This document shows, in pieces, positions 16,030-24,749 of a stretch of DNA of 64,000 nt. The position numbers and the translations under genes were made by a program. Every line of letters begins with the position of its first letter. The stretch's first letter is position 1. The notes beneath the pieces are model-generated. The model had not been told where the DNA came from. It saw nothing but the letters and a program-made list of their open reading frames with translations, and searched no databases. Origin of the DNA: Alloalcanivorax marinus (GTDB taxonomy: Bacteria > Pseudomonadota > Gammaproteobacteria > Pseudomonadales > Alcanivoracaceae); assembly GCF_016785095.1 (NCBI RefSeq), contig NZ_JAEKJB010000004.1, positions 124,001 through 188,000 of the forward strand. Reading direction: 5' to 3'.

Positions 16030-16812
16030 CTACTCCGGCTTCAGATCGCGGCCGCCCTGCAAGGAACTGCCGCCATCCACGGTGAGCACCGCGCCGGTGA
16101 CGAAGCCGGCCAGCGGTGAACACAGGGTCATCGCCATGTTCGCTACCTCGGCCAGTGAGCCAAGACGGCGCAGAGGCACGGTCTCACGCATGCGCGCCAG
16201 GGCCGCCTCGTTTGGCGCCAGACGGCGAATGCCCTCGGTGTCGCCGATCGGTCCTGGAACCAGGGAGTTGATGCGGATACCGTGCCCGCCCCACTCCATC
16301 GCCAGCACTCTGGTAACCATGTCCACACCGGCCTTGGCGGCGCAGGCATGAACCTGATAGCGGGTCGGGTTGAACGCCTGTGGCGCGGAGATATTCAGCA
16401 CCGACGCGCCAGGCTTGCGCAGAAAGGCATGCCCGCAGCGCAATACGTTGAAGGTACCCAGCAGGTCGATGTCGATCACGGTCTTGAAGGCGTTACAGGA
16501 CATCTCCAAGGCGCCGGCCAGGAAATTACCGGCGGCCCCGGAAATCAACACATCGATCTCGCCAAACCACTCCGTGGCTTGCAGGTAAGCCGCCTCCAGC
16601 GCGGCCGGATCGCGCACATCCGCGGCGCAGCCACGTGCCTCGCCACCTCGCTCGCGTAACCCGGCCACGGCGGCGTCCACCCGTTCCTCCGAGCGGCTGA
16701 TCAGAAACAGGCGGGCGCCCCGGGCAGCAAATGCCTCGGCAATGGCCAGATTGATGCCGCTGCTGCCGCCAGCCACGAATACCGATGTGTTTTCAAAGTT
16801 CAGTTCATTCAT
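16030..16812 (-). CDS. SDR oxidoreductase, 2,4-dienoyl-CoA reductase type
   Basis: 260-residue short-chain dehydrogenase. Cofactor loop AGGSSGINLAIAEAF, and the active-site segment QVHACAAKAGVDMVTR. The usual Tyr four residues before the catalytic Lys is missing, as in SDR-type 2,4-dienoyl-CoA reductases (DECR2/Sps19), which also share the AMEWGGHGIRINSLVPGPI and TEGIRRL stretches. It would remove a conjugated double bond with NADPH, pointing to an unsaturated substrate. Start is ATG at 16812; a GTG three codons earlier overlapping the upstream stop is an alternative. Confidence 0.85.
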   Translation of the reverse strand: MNELNFENTSVFVAGGSSGINLAIAEAFAARGARLFLISRSEERVDAAVAGLRERGGEARGCAADVRDPAALEAAYLQATEWFGEIDVLISGAAGNFLAGALEMSCNAFKTVIDIDLLGTFNVLRCGHAFLRKPGASVLNISAPQAFNPTRYQVHACAAKAGVDMVTRVLAMEWGGHGIRINSLVPGPIGDTEGIRRLAPNEAALARMRETVPLRRLGSLAEVANMAMTLCSPLAGFVTGAVLTVDGGSSLQGGRDLKPE

Positions 16813-16817
16813 CAAAG

Positions 16818-17807
16818 TCACCGAATACTGATGCCGGTTTCATCCACCAGCGTCCGCCAGGTTTTCAGGTCCTTCTCGATGACCTCCGCGAATTCATCGC
16901 CGCGGTTACCCACCGGGGTCAGGCCCAACCGAATCAGCAACGAAGAAACATCGTCTGAACGGACCACCTCTGAAATCGCCGCCGACAACTTATCGCGCAC
17001 GTCACCGGGAATGCCGGCTGGCGCCAGCACGCCAAACCAGCCGTAGGCATCGAGACCCTCATAACCCAGCTCCTTGAAGGTAGGCACGTCAGGCTGGGTG
17101 GAAAGACGCTCCGAGCCAGTCACCGCGAGCACCTTGAAGGCGTCGCTGTCGAGATGGGAGCGCGAACTGGCCGCATCGATGATGGCCAGTCGTACCTGCT
17201 GACCCAGAATGGCATTCAGCAAAGGCGCCGAGCCCGGATAGGGTACGTGCAGCAGGTCCATGCCAGTCTGCAGATTCAGTGACTCTCCCTGGATGTGGGC
17301 GGAGGTGCCCATCCCGTAGTTGCCGAGCTCGTACTCGCCTGGATGCTCCAGGACTTCACGGACCAGTTCATCAAAGGTCTCCGCCGGAACGTCCGGCGTG
17401 GCCACGAACAGGCTTTGCGAACGGGCCACCAGGGAGAGCGGCGTGAGATCCCGGCGAACGTCATAATCCAGGTTGTCAAACAGGGCAGGAGCCTGCACTA
17501 GCAAGTTGATGCCGAACAACAGCCTGTAGGGGTTGCCCTGGTCGCGGGCCACGTAGGAAGCGCCGATATTGCCGCTGGCTCCGGGACGATTGTCCACCAC
17601 CACGGCCTGTCCCCAGCGCTCCGAGAGTTTCTGCGACACTGCTCTTGCCAGGGTGTCGGTGGCACCGCCCGGCGGATAGGGCACCACGATCTCGATCTCA
17701 CGTTCAGGATAGGCGTGGGCGTCGACCGGATCGGCGAACCCCACGCTGGACAGAATCAGCCCGCATAGCATCACCAGCGCGGGTGCCCGTAATCTTGTTA
17801 TTGGCAT
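16818..17807 (-). CDS. Bug-family tripartite tricarboxylate receptor 2
   Basis: 329-residue periplasmic solute-binding protein, second of two in the operon. Signal peptide MPITRLRAPALVMLCGLILS, then VGFA, a short linker and the Bug signature IVVPYPPGGATDTLARAVS with VVDNRPGASGNIGASYVA. The ATG at 17807 is favoured by AAAGGTG seven bases upstream; an in-frame ATG at 17813 and a GTG at 17816 are possible. The two receptors share one fold but differ throughout, so they probably bind different carboxylates while sharing one TctAB channel. Confidence 0.9.
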   Translation of the reverse strand: MPITRLRAPALVMLCGLILSSVGFADPVDAHAYPEREIEIVVPYPPGGATDTLARAVSQKLSERWGQAVVVDNRPGASGNIGASYVARDQGNPYRLLFGINLLVQAPALFDNLDYDVRRDLTPLSLVARSQSLFVATPDVPAETFDELVREVLEHPGEYELGNYGMGTSAHIQGESLNLQTGMDLLHVPYPGSAPLLNAILGQQVRLAIIDAASSRSHLDSDAFKVLAVTGSERLSTQPDVPTFKELGYEGLDAYGWFGVLAPAGIPGDVRDKLSAAISEVVRSDDVSSLLIRLGLTPVGNRGDEFAEVIEKDLKTWRTLVDETGISIR

Positions 17808-17837
17808 TGTCATCACCTTTTTTGATTGAGGTTGAAA

Positions 17838-19514
17838 TCACTGCACGGCCCGGGCCGCGTATTCCTCCTGAACATGCCGCCAGAGAATCTTTCCGGCGGC
17901 GGATTTAGGCAATTCATCGACGAAGCTGACCGAACGTGGCGCCTTGTACACCGCCATTTCGGAGCGGGCCCATTCGATAATGTCGTTCTCGCCGAGTCGA
18001 TCACGGTAGTCGTCGTCAAGCACCAGAACCGCTTGCACCCGCTCGCCTTTCTCTTTATCCGGTACGCCCACGACACACGCCTCACGGACCCCCGGATGCC
18101 GATACATCAAGTTCTCGATTTCCGCCGGCCAGACCTTGTAACCGGATACCGTGATCATTCGCTTGAGCCGGTCGGTGAGGAAGAAATAGCCGTCCTCGTC
18201 ACGATAGGCCAGATCGCCGGTTCGGAAGTAGCGGCGCCCTTCGATCTCGATAAAGGCATCCCGGTTGGCCTGGTCGTTATTCCAGTAACCGAGCATCACC
18301 TGCCCCCCGCTGGTTACCAGCTCGCCCTGCTCATTGTCCGGGAGAGGGACGCCGGTGTCGGGATGGATGATCAGCGAATGAACACCGAAGGTAGGCACGC
18401 CAAGGCATTGCCGTTTATTGCGATGCACCGGATTGGCGTGCAGGAAGGCCGCGGTTTCAGTAAGGCCGTAGGACTCATTGAAGACAATGCCGTGATCGTC
18501 GTTGAGTTTGCGCGACACCGCCTCCGGCATGGCGGCGCCGCCGCCGAAAATCAGCGACAGGCTGGACAAATCATGACCGGTCACCTCCGGGTCGGAAAAG
18601 AAGCCCATGACCATGGACGGCGGTGCGCCCCAAATGGTGACACCCCGGGCTTCGATCAGACGGGCCGCGGTGTGCCGATCCCAACGTGGCAGAATCACCA
18701 GGGTTCCCCCGAGGAAAAGGGGCAGGTTCATGGAGTTCTGTAGCCCCAGCATGTGGAACATGGGCGCCACGGATAAAAACACCGCTTCCGAGTTGAATGC
18801 GCGCCACAGCGTGGAGGCATGGAGTGCGGTTATCAGCGTGCGGTGGCTGTGCCGACACCCCTTCGGTTTGCCGGTGGTACCGGAGGTATAGGGCAGCACG
18901 CAGAGCTGATCCGAATCGAAGGGCTGGGCGGCGGGACGCCCCCCCTCTTGCAGGGCCTGATCCCAGAACACCACGGCCGGGTCGCGCGGTGGCCGGCGCT
19001 CGGCGGTAAGCCACGCTGGCATCGGCGGATCGGTCTCGCCCTGGGTGCCCAGCCCGTCCGTGTAGTGGAACACCAGGGTGCGAGTCACGGTACCATTGTC
19101 CACACAGGGGCGCAGCGAGGGATAGAGTTCCTCGGCACAGATCGCCAGGTGGGCGCCGCTGTCGTCCAGGTAGTATTGCAATTCGTCGGCGGTGCTCATG
19201 GCATTCACCGGAACCACCGCCGCGCCAATTGAAGTTACGGCGTAGAAGGCGATCACGAATTGCGGGCAGTTCTGGGCAAGCAGCAACACTCTTTCACCGC
19301 GCACCACGCCCCAGTGTTGCCGCAGATAACCCGCCAGTCGTTCAACCTGCTCCTGCAGTTGCGCGTAACTGACTTCCGTTTCGTAGAATACCAGCGCCGG
19401 CTTGTCCGGAAACCGGCGCGCCGATTGGGACAGCGCCTCCGGCAGGGTGATCGAAGGCACACGAATATCCTGCCTCAGGCCCCGTGGATAGAACTGGAGA
19501 TGATTGTTATTCAT
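17838..19514 (-). CDS. Fatty acyl-CoA ligase (AMP-forming)
   Basis: 558-residue ANL-superfamily ligase. P-loop YTSGTTGKPKGCRHSH (residues about 210-225), NESYGLTETAAF, the hinge region FRTGDLAYRDEDGYFF with LTDRLKRMITVSGYKVWPAE, and catalytic Lys in SAAGKILWRH. It resembles long/medium-chain acyl ligases (VFYETEVSYAQLQEQV opening). The second ligase of the operon, separated from the first by five genes, so two distinct acids or two stages may be activated. Confidence 0.92.
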   Translation of the reverse strand: MNNNHLQFYPRGLRQDIRVPSITLPEALSQSARRFPDKPALVFYETEVSYAQLQEQVERLAGYLRQHWGVVRGERVLLLAQNCPQFVIAFYAVTSIGAAVVPVNAMSTADELQYYLDDSGAHLAICAEELYPSLRPCVDNGTVTRTLVFHYTDGLGTQGETDPPMPAWLTAERRPPRDPAVVFWDQALQEGGRPAAQPFDSDQLCVLPYTSGTTGKPKGCRHSHRTLITALHASTLWRAFNSEAVFLSVAPMFHMLGLQNSMNLPLFLGGTLVILPRWDRHTAARLIEARGVTIWGAPPSMVMGFFSDPEVTGHDLSSLSLIFGGGAAMPEAVSRKLNDDHGIVFNESYGLTETAAFLHANPVHRNKRQCLGVPTFGVHSLIIHPDTGVPLPDNEQGELVTSGGQVMLGYWNNDQANRDAFIEIEGRRYFRTGDLAYRDEDGYFFLTDRLKRMITVSGYKVWPAEIENLMYRHPGVREACVVGVPDKEKGERVQAVLVLDDDYRDRLGENDIIEWARSEMAVYKAPRSVSFVDELPKSAAGKILWRHVQEEYAARAVQ

Positions 19515-19530
19515 GGTTTCTCCGTGAATA

Positions 19531-20697
19531 TCAGACGAAGCGGCGGTCCAGATCCCGGGCGATCACTTCCTTCATGATTTCGTTGGCGCCGCCGTAAACC
19601 TTGCCGACTCGAGCGTCGGTGTACATGCGCGAGATCGGGTACTCCTCCATATAGCCGTAGCCACCGTGCAGCTGCAGACATTCGTCCACCACCTGACAGT
19701 GCAACTGGGTGGTCCACCACTTGGCCATGGCGGCGGTGGGTACATCCAGGCCGCCGTCCATAACGCGCTGGATGCAGTCATTGATGAAGCAATCAACCAC
19801 GGTGGCCTGGGTGTGAGCCTCGGCGAGCTTGAAACGGGTGTTCTGCATATCAAGGAGGCGCTGACCGAATACTTGCCGCTGGTTGACGTACTCCAGGGTG
19901 TCGTCGATGGCCCGACGCATCGCCGCCGCCGCGCCAATGGCGATCAGTAAGCGCTCGCGGGGAAGCTGCTCCATGAGCTGAGTGAACCCCCTTCCCTCCT
20001 CGCCACCGAGCAACTGGCGACGCGGCACGCGCACCTGGTCAAAGAACAGCTCGGCGGTATCCTGACCGCGCTGGCCGATTTTCTTCAGTAGCCGGCCACG
20101 CCGGAACCCGTCCACCTCCCGGGCATCCACCAGAATCAGGGAGATACCGCGGCTGCCCTTGGCCTGACCATCGGTTTTCGCCACCACGCACACCAGATCC
20201 GCATGGTATCCGTTGGTGATAAACGTCTTGGCGCCGTTGATAAGGTAGTCGTCTCCGTCCCGTTGGGCGGTGGTGCGCACCGCCTGCAGGTCGGACCCCG
20301 CACCGGGTTCACTCATGGCGATGGCCGCCACCGTTTCGCCACTGGCCATGCCGGGCAGCCAATGGCGCCGCTGCTCCTCGCTGCCATAGTTGAGGAGATA
20401 ATGGGCGACAATATTACTGTGCACGTTGAGGCTGAAACTGTTGAGCTGGGCACGGAACTGTTCCTGGCAAATCACCGCTTCGTGGCCAAAGCCACCGCCA
20501 CCACCGCCATATTGTTCCGGAATGCCGGCGCACAGCAGCCCCAGGCGCCCCAGCTCGCGCCATACTTCCCGGTCAGGGTAGCCCTGGGCCAGCCAGCGGG
20601 CTTCCCGGGGCACGAACTCGTTTTCGAACATGCGGCGCACCGAGTCCTGGAAGATGCGCAGGTCCTCGTTCATCCACGCCGGTGCGGGAATACTCAT
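19531..20697 (-). CDS. Acyl-CoA dehydrogenase, long-chain/LCAD-like
   Basis: 388-residue FAD-dependent acyl-CoA dehydrogenase. IAMSEPGAGSDLQAVRT, YVNQRQVFGQRLLDMQNTR, QLHGGYGYMEEYPISRMY and VYGGANEIMKEVIARDL mark it. The Glu found in the YEGTSQ motif of short/medium-chain enzymes is Gly here, as in LCAD and isovaleryl-CoA dehydrogenases that use a Glu from another helix. Start ATG at 20697 follows AGGGAGCC; 56 residues readable upstream have no family similarity. Sits between the ligase and SDR genes of the operon. Confidence 0.93.
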   Translation of the reverse strand: MSIPAPAWMNEDLRIFQDSVRRMFENEFVPREARWLAQGYPDREVWRELGRLGLLCAGIPEQYGGGGGGFGHEAVICQEQFRAQLNSFSLNVHSNIVAHYLLNYGSEEQRRHWLPGMASGETVAAIAMSEPGAGSDLQAVRTTAQRDGDDYLINGAKTFITNGYHADLVCVVAKTDGQAKGSRGISLILVDAREVDGFRRGRLLKKIGQRGQDTAELFFDQVRVPRRQLLGGEEGRGFTQLMEQLPRERLLIAIGAAAAMRRAIDDTLEYVNQRQVFGQRLLDMQNTRFKLAEAHTQATVVDCFINDCIQRVMDGGLDVPTAAMAKWWTTQLHCQVVDECLQLHGGYGYMEEYPISRMYTDARVGKVYGGANEIMKEVIARDLDRRFV

Positions 20698-20707
20698 GCA
20701 TGGCTCC

Positions 20708-21529
20708 CTAGGGCCGGCCACCGCCGCAAACGACGGTCTGGCCGCTGATGTAATTGGATTCAGGGGTACAAAACAGATAAACCGCGTCGGCGGCTTCCCG
20801 GGGCGTGCCGGCGCGGCCCAGGGGAATACTGGCCTCGGCGGCGCGCAGATTGCGGGCGGACACACCCACCGCGATATCCCGGCCCTCGATTTTCACGGTC
20901 TTACGCTCTTCGGTTGCCTGGGTCAGGCGAGTGGCGATCAAGGCAAAGGCCACGCAGTTCACATTAACCTTGTATCGACCCCATTCCTTCGCCATCGCCT
21001 TGGTAAAGCCCATGACGCCAGCCTTGGCAGCGGAATAGTTGGCCTGGCCGGCATTACCCATGACCCCGGAAGTGGAGGAAATATTAACCACCTTGCGGAA
21101 TACCTCCCGACCTTCTTCAGCCTCCCGTTTAGCGCTCTCACGCAGGTAGGGCGCGGCGGCCCGCAGAATCCGGAACGGCGCGGTCAGGTGCACGTCGAGA
21201 ATCGCCGACCACTGCTCGTCATCCATTTTCTGGATCACGTTGTCCCAGGTGTAGCCGGCGTTATTGACGATGATGTCCAGCCCGCCCAGGGATTCCACGG
21301 CAGTGGCCACGAAGCCTTCGGCGAAATCCGGATCGGTGACGCTGCCGGGGAAGCTCACGGCCCGGCCGCCGGCGGCCTCGATATCCGCCACGGTATCCGC
21401 GGCCGGCACCGGGTCCAGGTCATTGACCACCACCGCCGCGCCCTCTTGCGCCAGTTTCAAGGCGATCTCCCGGCCTATGCCACGCCCGGAACCGGTCACC
21501 AGCGCCACTTTGCCGTCAAGCTTTGCCAT
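20708..21529 (-). CDS. SDR 3-hydroxyacyl-CoA dehydrogenase-like
   Basis: 273-residue short-chain dehydrogenase with an intact active site: cofactor loop TGSGRGIGREIA, NNAGYTWDN, Ser in NISSTSGVMG and the YSAAK pair. Likely oxidises a 3-hydroxyacyl-CoA or similar alcohol with NAD. Start MAKLDGKV at 21529 follows AGGGGGAACAACA; it overlaps the 3' end of the MaoC gene by 14 bases. Position directly after the hydratase genes fits the third beta-oxidation step. Confidence 0.9.
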   Translation of the reverse strand: MAKLDGKVALVTGSGRGIGREIALKLAQEGAAVVVNDLDPVPAADTVADIEAAGGRAVSFPGSVTDPDFAEGFVATAVESLGGLDIIVNNAGYTWDNVIQKMDDEQWSAILDVHLTAPFRILRAAAPYLRESAKREAEEGREVFRKVVNISSTSGVMGNAGQANYSAAKAGVMGFTKAMAKEWGRYKVNVNCVAFALIATRLTQATEERKTVKIEGRDIAVGVSARNLRAAEASIPLGRAGTPREAADAVYLFCTPESNYISGQTVVCGGGRP

Positions 21530-21962
21530 TGTTGTTCCCCCTGTTCGTGATGCCATCGGCGGGCACTCGCACGGTAGCCTCGCCTTTGATTTTCAGCGCC
21601 TCGCCCTGGTCTCGTACCGACAGCGCCAGCGTCACCCGACAGCTCTCACCCAGTTGCTCGATGGCGGACACCCGGCCCACGCATCGCAGTCGCGCGCCCA
21701 CCGGGGTAATCGAGGAGAAACGCACCGAGTAGGTTTCAATCCAGGATTGCGGGACCCAGTTGGTCAGAACCCGACCAAGATAGGCCATCGACAACATCCC
21801 GTGGGCGAACACATCCTCCATGCCCGCCGCGCGGGCGAAGTCAATATCCACGTGAATCGGGTTGTGATCGCCGGACGCGCCGCAATACAGTGCCAGGTCC
21901 AGCCGCGACACAGGACCCACTGACAACTCGGGAAGTACATCGTCGATGGCCATTCCGTTCAT
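21516..21962 (-). CDS. MaoC-type enoyl-CoA hydratase subunit
   Basis: 148-residue hot-dog-fold hydratase with the (R)-hydratase active-site motif: Asp and His in GDHNPIHVD, followed by FAHGMLSMAYLGRVLTNW. It would add water to an enoyl-CoA. It overlaps the preceding catalytic-motif-free MaoC-like gene by four bases, so the two probably form a heteromeric hydratase like steroid ChsH1/ChsH2, with this one carrying the catalytic residues. Confidence 0.9.
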   Translation of the reverse strand: MNGMAIDDVLPELSVGPVSRLDLALYCGASGDHNPIHVDIDFARAAGMEDVFAHGMLSMAYLGRVLTNWVPQSWIETYSVRFSSITPVGARLRCVGRVSAIEQLGESCRVTLALSVRDQGEALKIKGEATVRVPADGITNRGNNNGKA

Positions 21963-22417
21963 GAATCTCCTCCTTGCGGATTTCGAACCACGGTGACGCA
22001 GCGCAGATCCGCCACCGCCTGGCCGTGCTGATTAGTGACCCGCGTATCACGCACCACGAATTCCAGGGCACCACCCTTCTTGGCATGGATATCCGCGATC
22101 ACTGGCTCGAATCGCAACCGGTCGCCGGCGTGCGCCTGGCGGTGGTAACGGAAGTGCTGTTCACCGTGCAGCACCCGGGCTATATCGATGCTCAAAAGCT
22201 TGCGCAACGCCGCCGGGTCCGGAGCATCCATCTCCAGACAGAAAAGGAAGGTGGGCGGCACCGGCAGATCGGGGTGGCCGGCACCCCGAGCCGTGGCGAG
22301 ATCGCTGTAGAGCGGATCGTCCTGACCGATGGCCTTGGCGAACAACGCCAGGCGGCCGCGCTCAACCATGACCTCGAAGGAGGGCAAGGACGTGCCGATA
22401 TAAGAGGTATCAATCAT
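21959..22417 (-). CDS. FAS1/MaoC N-terminal-like dehydratase subunit
   Basis: 152-residue single hot-dog protein of the MaoC N-terminal (FAS1-like dehydratase) type. It has the substrate-entry pattern IGQDDPLYSD, VPPTFLFCLEM and LHGEQHFRYHRQAHAGDRL but no catalytic Asp/His motif. Four-base overlap with the following catalytic MaoC gene indicates a 1:1 complex in which this subunit shapes the acyl pocket. Bulky acyl-CoAs such as sterol side chains are the known substrates of split MaoC pairs. Confidence 0.85.
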   Translation of the reverse strand: MIDTSYIGTSLPSFEVMVERGRLALFAKAIGQDDPLYSDLATARGAGHPDLPVPPTFLFCLEMDAPDPAALRKLLSIDIARVLHGEQHFRYHRQAHAGDRLRFEPVIADIHAKKGGALEFVVRDTRVTNQHGQAVADLRCVTVVRNPQGGDS

Positions 22418-22426
22418 CGCGCCGCC

Positions 22427-23611
22427 TCAGTCCTTGCCGTACAGAGTGACCACGCAGGCGCCACCCAGCCCCAGGTTATGCTGCAAAGCCACCCGCGCGC
22501 CCTCGACCTGACGCGGGCCTGCGTCGCCACGCAGTTGCCAGACAAGCTCGGCGCACTGGGCAAGGCCGGTGGCGCCCAGGGGATGCCCTTTGGAAAGCAG
22601 GCCGCCCGAGGGATTGGTGACGACACGGCCACCGTAGGTGTTATCACCGTCCAGGATGAAACGTTCCGCGGTGCCAGGAGCGGTAAGTCCCAGCCCTTCG
22701 TAGGTGATCAGTTCGTTGGCGGTGAAACAGTCATGCAGCTCCACCACGTCGACGTCTCCAGGGCCTACGCCTGCCTCCTCATAGACCCGGCGCGCAGCCA
22801 GCTCGGTCATGTCGTAGCCGACTACCTTTCGCATGTCCTTGCTCTCGAAAGTGCCAGGCATATCAGTGGTCATCGACTGCGCGACGATGTGTACCGCCCC
22901 GGTCAGGCCCTGACGGGCGGCGAAATCCGCCGAACACACCACCGCCGCCGCCGCTCCACAGGTAGGCGGGCAGCATTGCAGGCGCGTCAGCGGATCAAAA
23001 ATCATCGGCGCGTCCAGCACCTGCTCCAGAGCTACGGTGTCGCGAAACACCGCATAGGGATTGTTGGCGGCATGTTGGCGTGCCTTGACCGAGATGCGCG
23101 CGAAGGTCTCCGGCGCGGCCCCGTACTCGTTCATGTAGGCACGCGCGGCGCCACCGAACAACTGAGCTGCCCGGGGGGCTTGTTCATCGTAGCCCTGCAC
23201 CTCGACCATGGCGTCGACCAGGCCGGCCACCGCCGGACGGCGATCCGGGAACGGGCTGCTCAGCGCGCCCGGCGTCATCTGCTCGAAGCCCACCGCCAGC
23301 GCGCAGTCCACCACACCGTGGGCAACCGCCTGACGGGCAAGGAACAACGCACTGGAACCGCTGGCGCAGTTATTGTTGACATTGATGACAGGGATGCCGG
23401 AAAGGCCGACTTCATAGAGACCGGCCTGACCGCTGGTGGAATCGCCATACACATAGCCGGCGTAGGCTTGCCGAACCTGGGGGTAATCAATGCCGGCATC
23501 CTTCAGAGCGGCGCGGACGGCGCGGGACGCCATCACATGGTAGGCCTCACTGCGACCCGGCTTGCTGAACGGGATCATCCCGACCCCGGCGACGTACACG
23601 CGTTCTGCCAT
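22427..23611 (-). CDS. Thiolase, SCP-x type
   Basis: 394-residue thiolase-family protein of the lipid-transfer (SCP-x) subgroup. The nucleophilic Cys is present in NVNNNCASGSSALFL (residue about 85), with the C-terminal NPSGGLLSKGHPLGATGLAQ loop; a true 3-ketoacyl-CoA thiolase is therefore plausible. Start ATG at 23611 follows GGGAGAGAACA. First gene of the 12-gene minus-strand operon that runs to 11502; intergenic gaps in the operon are short or negative throughout. Confidence 0.9.
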   Translation of the reverse strand: MAERVYVAGVGMIPFSKPGRSEAYHVMASRAVRAALKDAGIDYPQVRQAYAGYVYGDSTSGQAGLYEVGLSGIPVINVNNNCASGSSALFLARQAVAHGVVDCALAVGFEQMTPGALSSPFPDRRPAVAGLVDAMVEVQGYDEQAPRAAQLFGGAARAYMNEYGAAPETFARISVKARQHAANNPYAVFRDTVALEQVLDAPMIFDPLTRLQCCPPTCGAAAAVVCSADFAARQGLTGAVHIVAQSMTTDMPGTFESKDMRKVVGYDMTELAARRVYEEAGVGPGDVDVVELHDCFTANELITYEGLGLTAPGTAERFILDGDNTYGGRVVTNPSGGLLSKGHPLGATGLAQCAELVWQLRGDAGPRQVEGARVALQHNLGLGGACVVTLYGKD

Positions 23612-23696
23612 TGTTCTCTCCCATCTCATTGACACTCATGGTGCCGCCCGACCCGGGAATCCGGCATGGCCCGACCCCTCAAAGTGATTGGCCGAA

Positions 23697-24749
23697 CTAA
23701 ACAATTTGCCCGCTTCGGGCACGACGTTTGAGATGGGTATAGCGGTATTCGCCGGGGGGCAGCCCGGTCCATTTCTTGAATGCGCGATGAAAGGTACTGA
23801 GCTCGGAGAAACCCAGCCGGAAAGCGACGTCCTGCAGCTGCAACTCCGGATTGGAGAGGTATTCGATGGCCGCATCACGACGGAGGCGATCCTTCAGCCC
23901 CTGATAGGTCTGACCCTCGGCGCGTAGTCGACGGCGTAGTGTCTGCGGGGTCATGCCAAGAGTATCGCCAACCTGCTCCAGCGTAGGCAGGCCACTGTCC
24001 AGGTGCTTTCTCAGTAGCCGTCGAATCCGCTCGGTGCAGGAGGTCTCGTCACGGTAACGCACCAGAAGATTGGCCGGCGCCTGATGGAAAAACTCCTCCA
24101 CGCTGAGGCGGTTCTGCACCACCGGCAGGTCCAGCCAACGGGCATCGAACTGATAACCGAAAACCGGCTGGTCGTAGAGTACCGGCGCCTGGAACATCAC
24201 GTAAGGGTCGGTGCCGCTGCCGGGCCCGGGCTGCTGATAGTGCACTGCGCGCAAAGGCAGCCGTCGCGCCACCAACCACGACGCCAGGCCCCAGGAGAAG
24301 AACATGAAAGTACGGCGCGCATAGTGTTGCGCGCGCGGATCACGGTTGTTCTGGTGGATGATTACCCGGGCAACCCCGCGCCGTACCGTAAGCCGCGCCA
24401 CGAAATCATCGAGCATCAGGTGGTAGAACGAGAAGCCCTTGCGCATGGCTTCCCCCAACGTACCGCAGCCAATCAATTCTCGGCAGATATGGGCAAAGGC
24501 GCCCAGCCGCACCGGCTGACTGCACAGCCCGAAGTATTCGTCACGCAAGGTACGGCCAAGCAACGATAGCAGCCGCGCATACTGATCCTGGGACACCCTC
24601 GACAGGGGCGTTTCCAGTAACGAAGGCGAGATGCCCGAGCGGCGTAGAAGGCGGCGCACATCCACACCCTGGGAGCGCGCCCCCTCGGTAATTTCAATAA
24701 CGTGGGAGATGGCGATGGTATGGGTGGGCGGCGCCACGCGCGCGTTCAT
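23697..24749 (-). CDS. AraC-family regulator
   Basis: 350-residue regulator with an N-terminal arabinose-binding-like domain of the OruR/ArgR-like kind (residues 1-230, HICRELIGCGTLGEAMRKGF) and a C-terminal double helix-turn-helix (LEQVGDTLGMTPQTLRRRLR, then LQDVAFRLGFSELSTFHRAF). Its start overlaps the tctA stop by four bases, so it is translated with the transporter. It lies 85 bases before the first gene of the catabolic operon, a natural target. The inducer is probably a pathway intermediate, by inference. Confidence 0.92.
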   Translation of the reverse strand: MNARVAPPTHTIAISHVIEITEGARSQGVDVRRLLRRSGISPSLLETPLSRVSQDQYARLLSLLGRTLRDEYFGLCSQPVRLGAFAHICRELIGCGTLGEAMRKGFSFYHLMLDDFVARLTVRRGVARVIIHQNNRDPRAQHYARRTFMFFSWGLASWLVARRLPLRAVHYQQPGPGSGTDPYVMFQAPVLYDQPVFGYQFDARWLDLPVVQNRLSVEEFFHQAPANLLVRYRDETSCTERIRRLLRKHLDSGLPTLEQVGDTLGMTPQTLRRRLRAEGQTYQGLKDRLRRDAAIEYLSNPELQLQDVAFRLGFSELSTFHRAFKKWTGLPPGEYRYTHLKRRARSGQIV

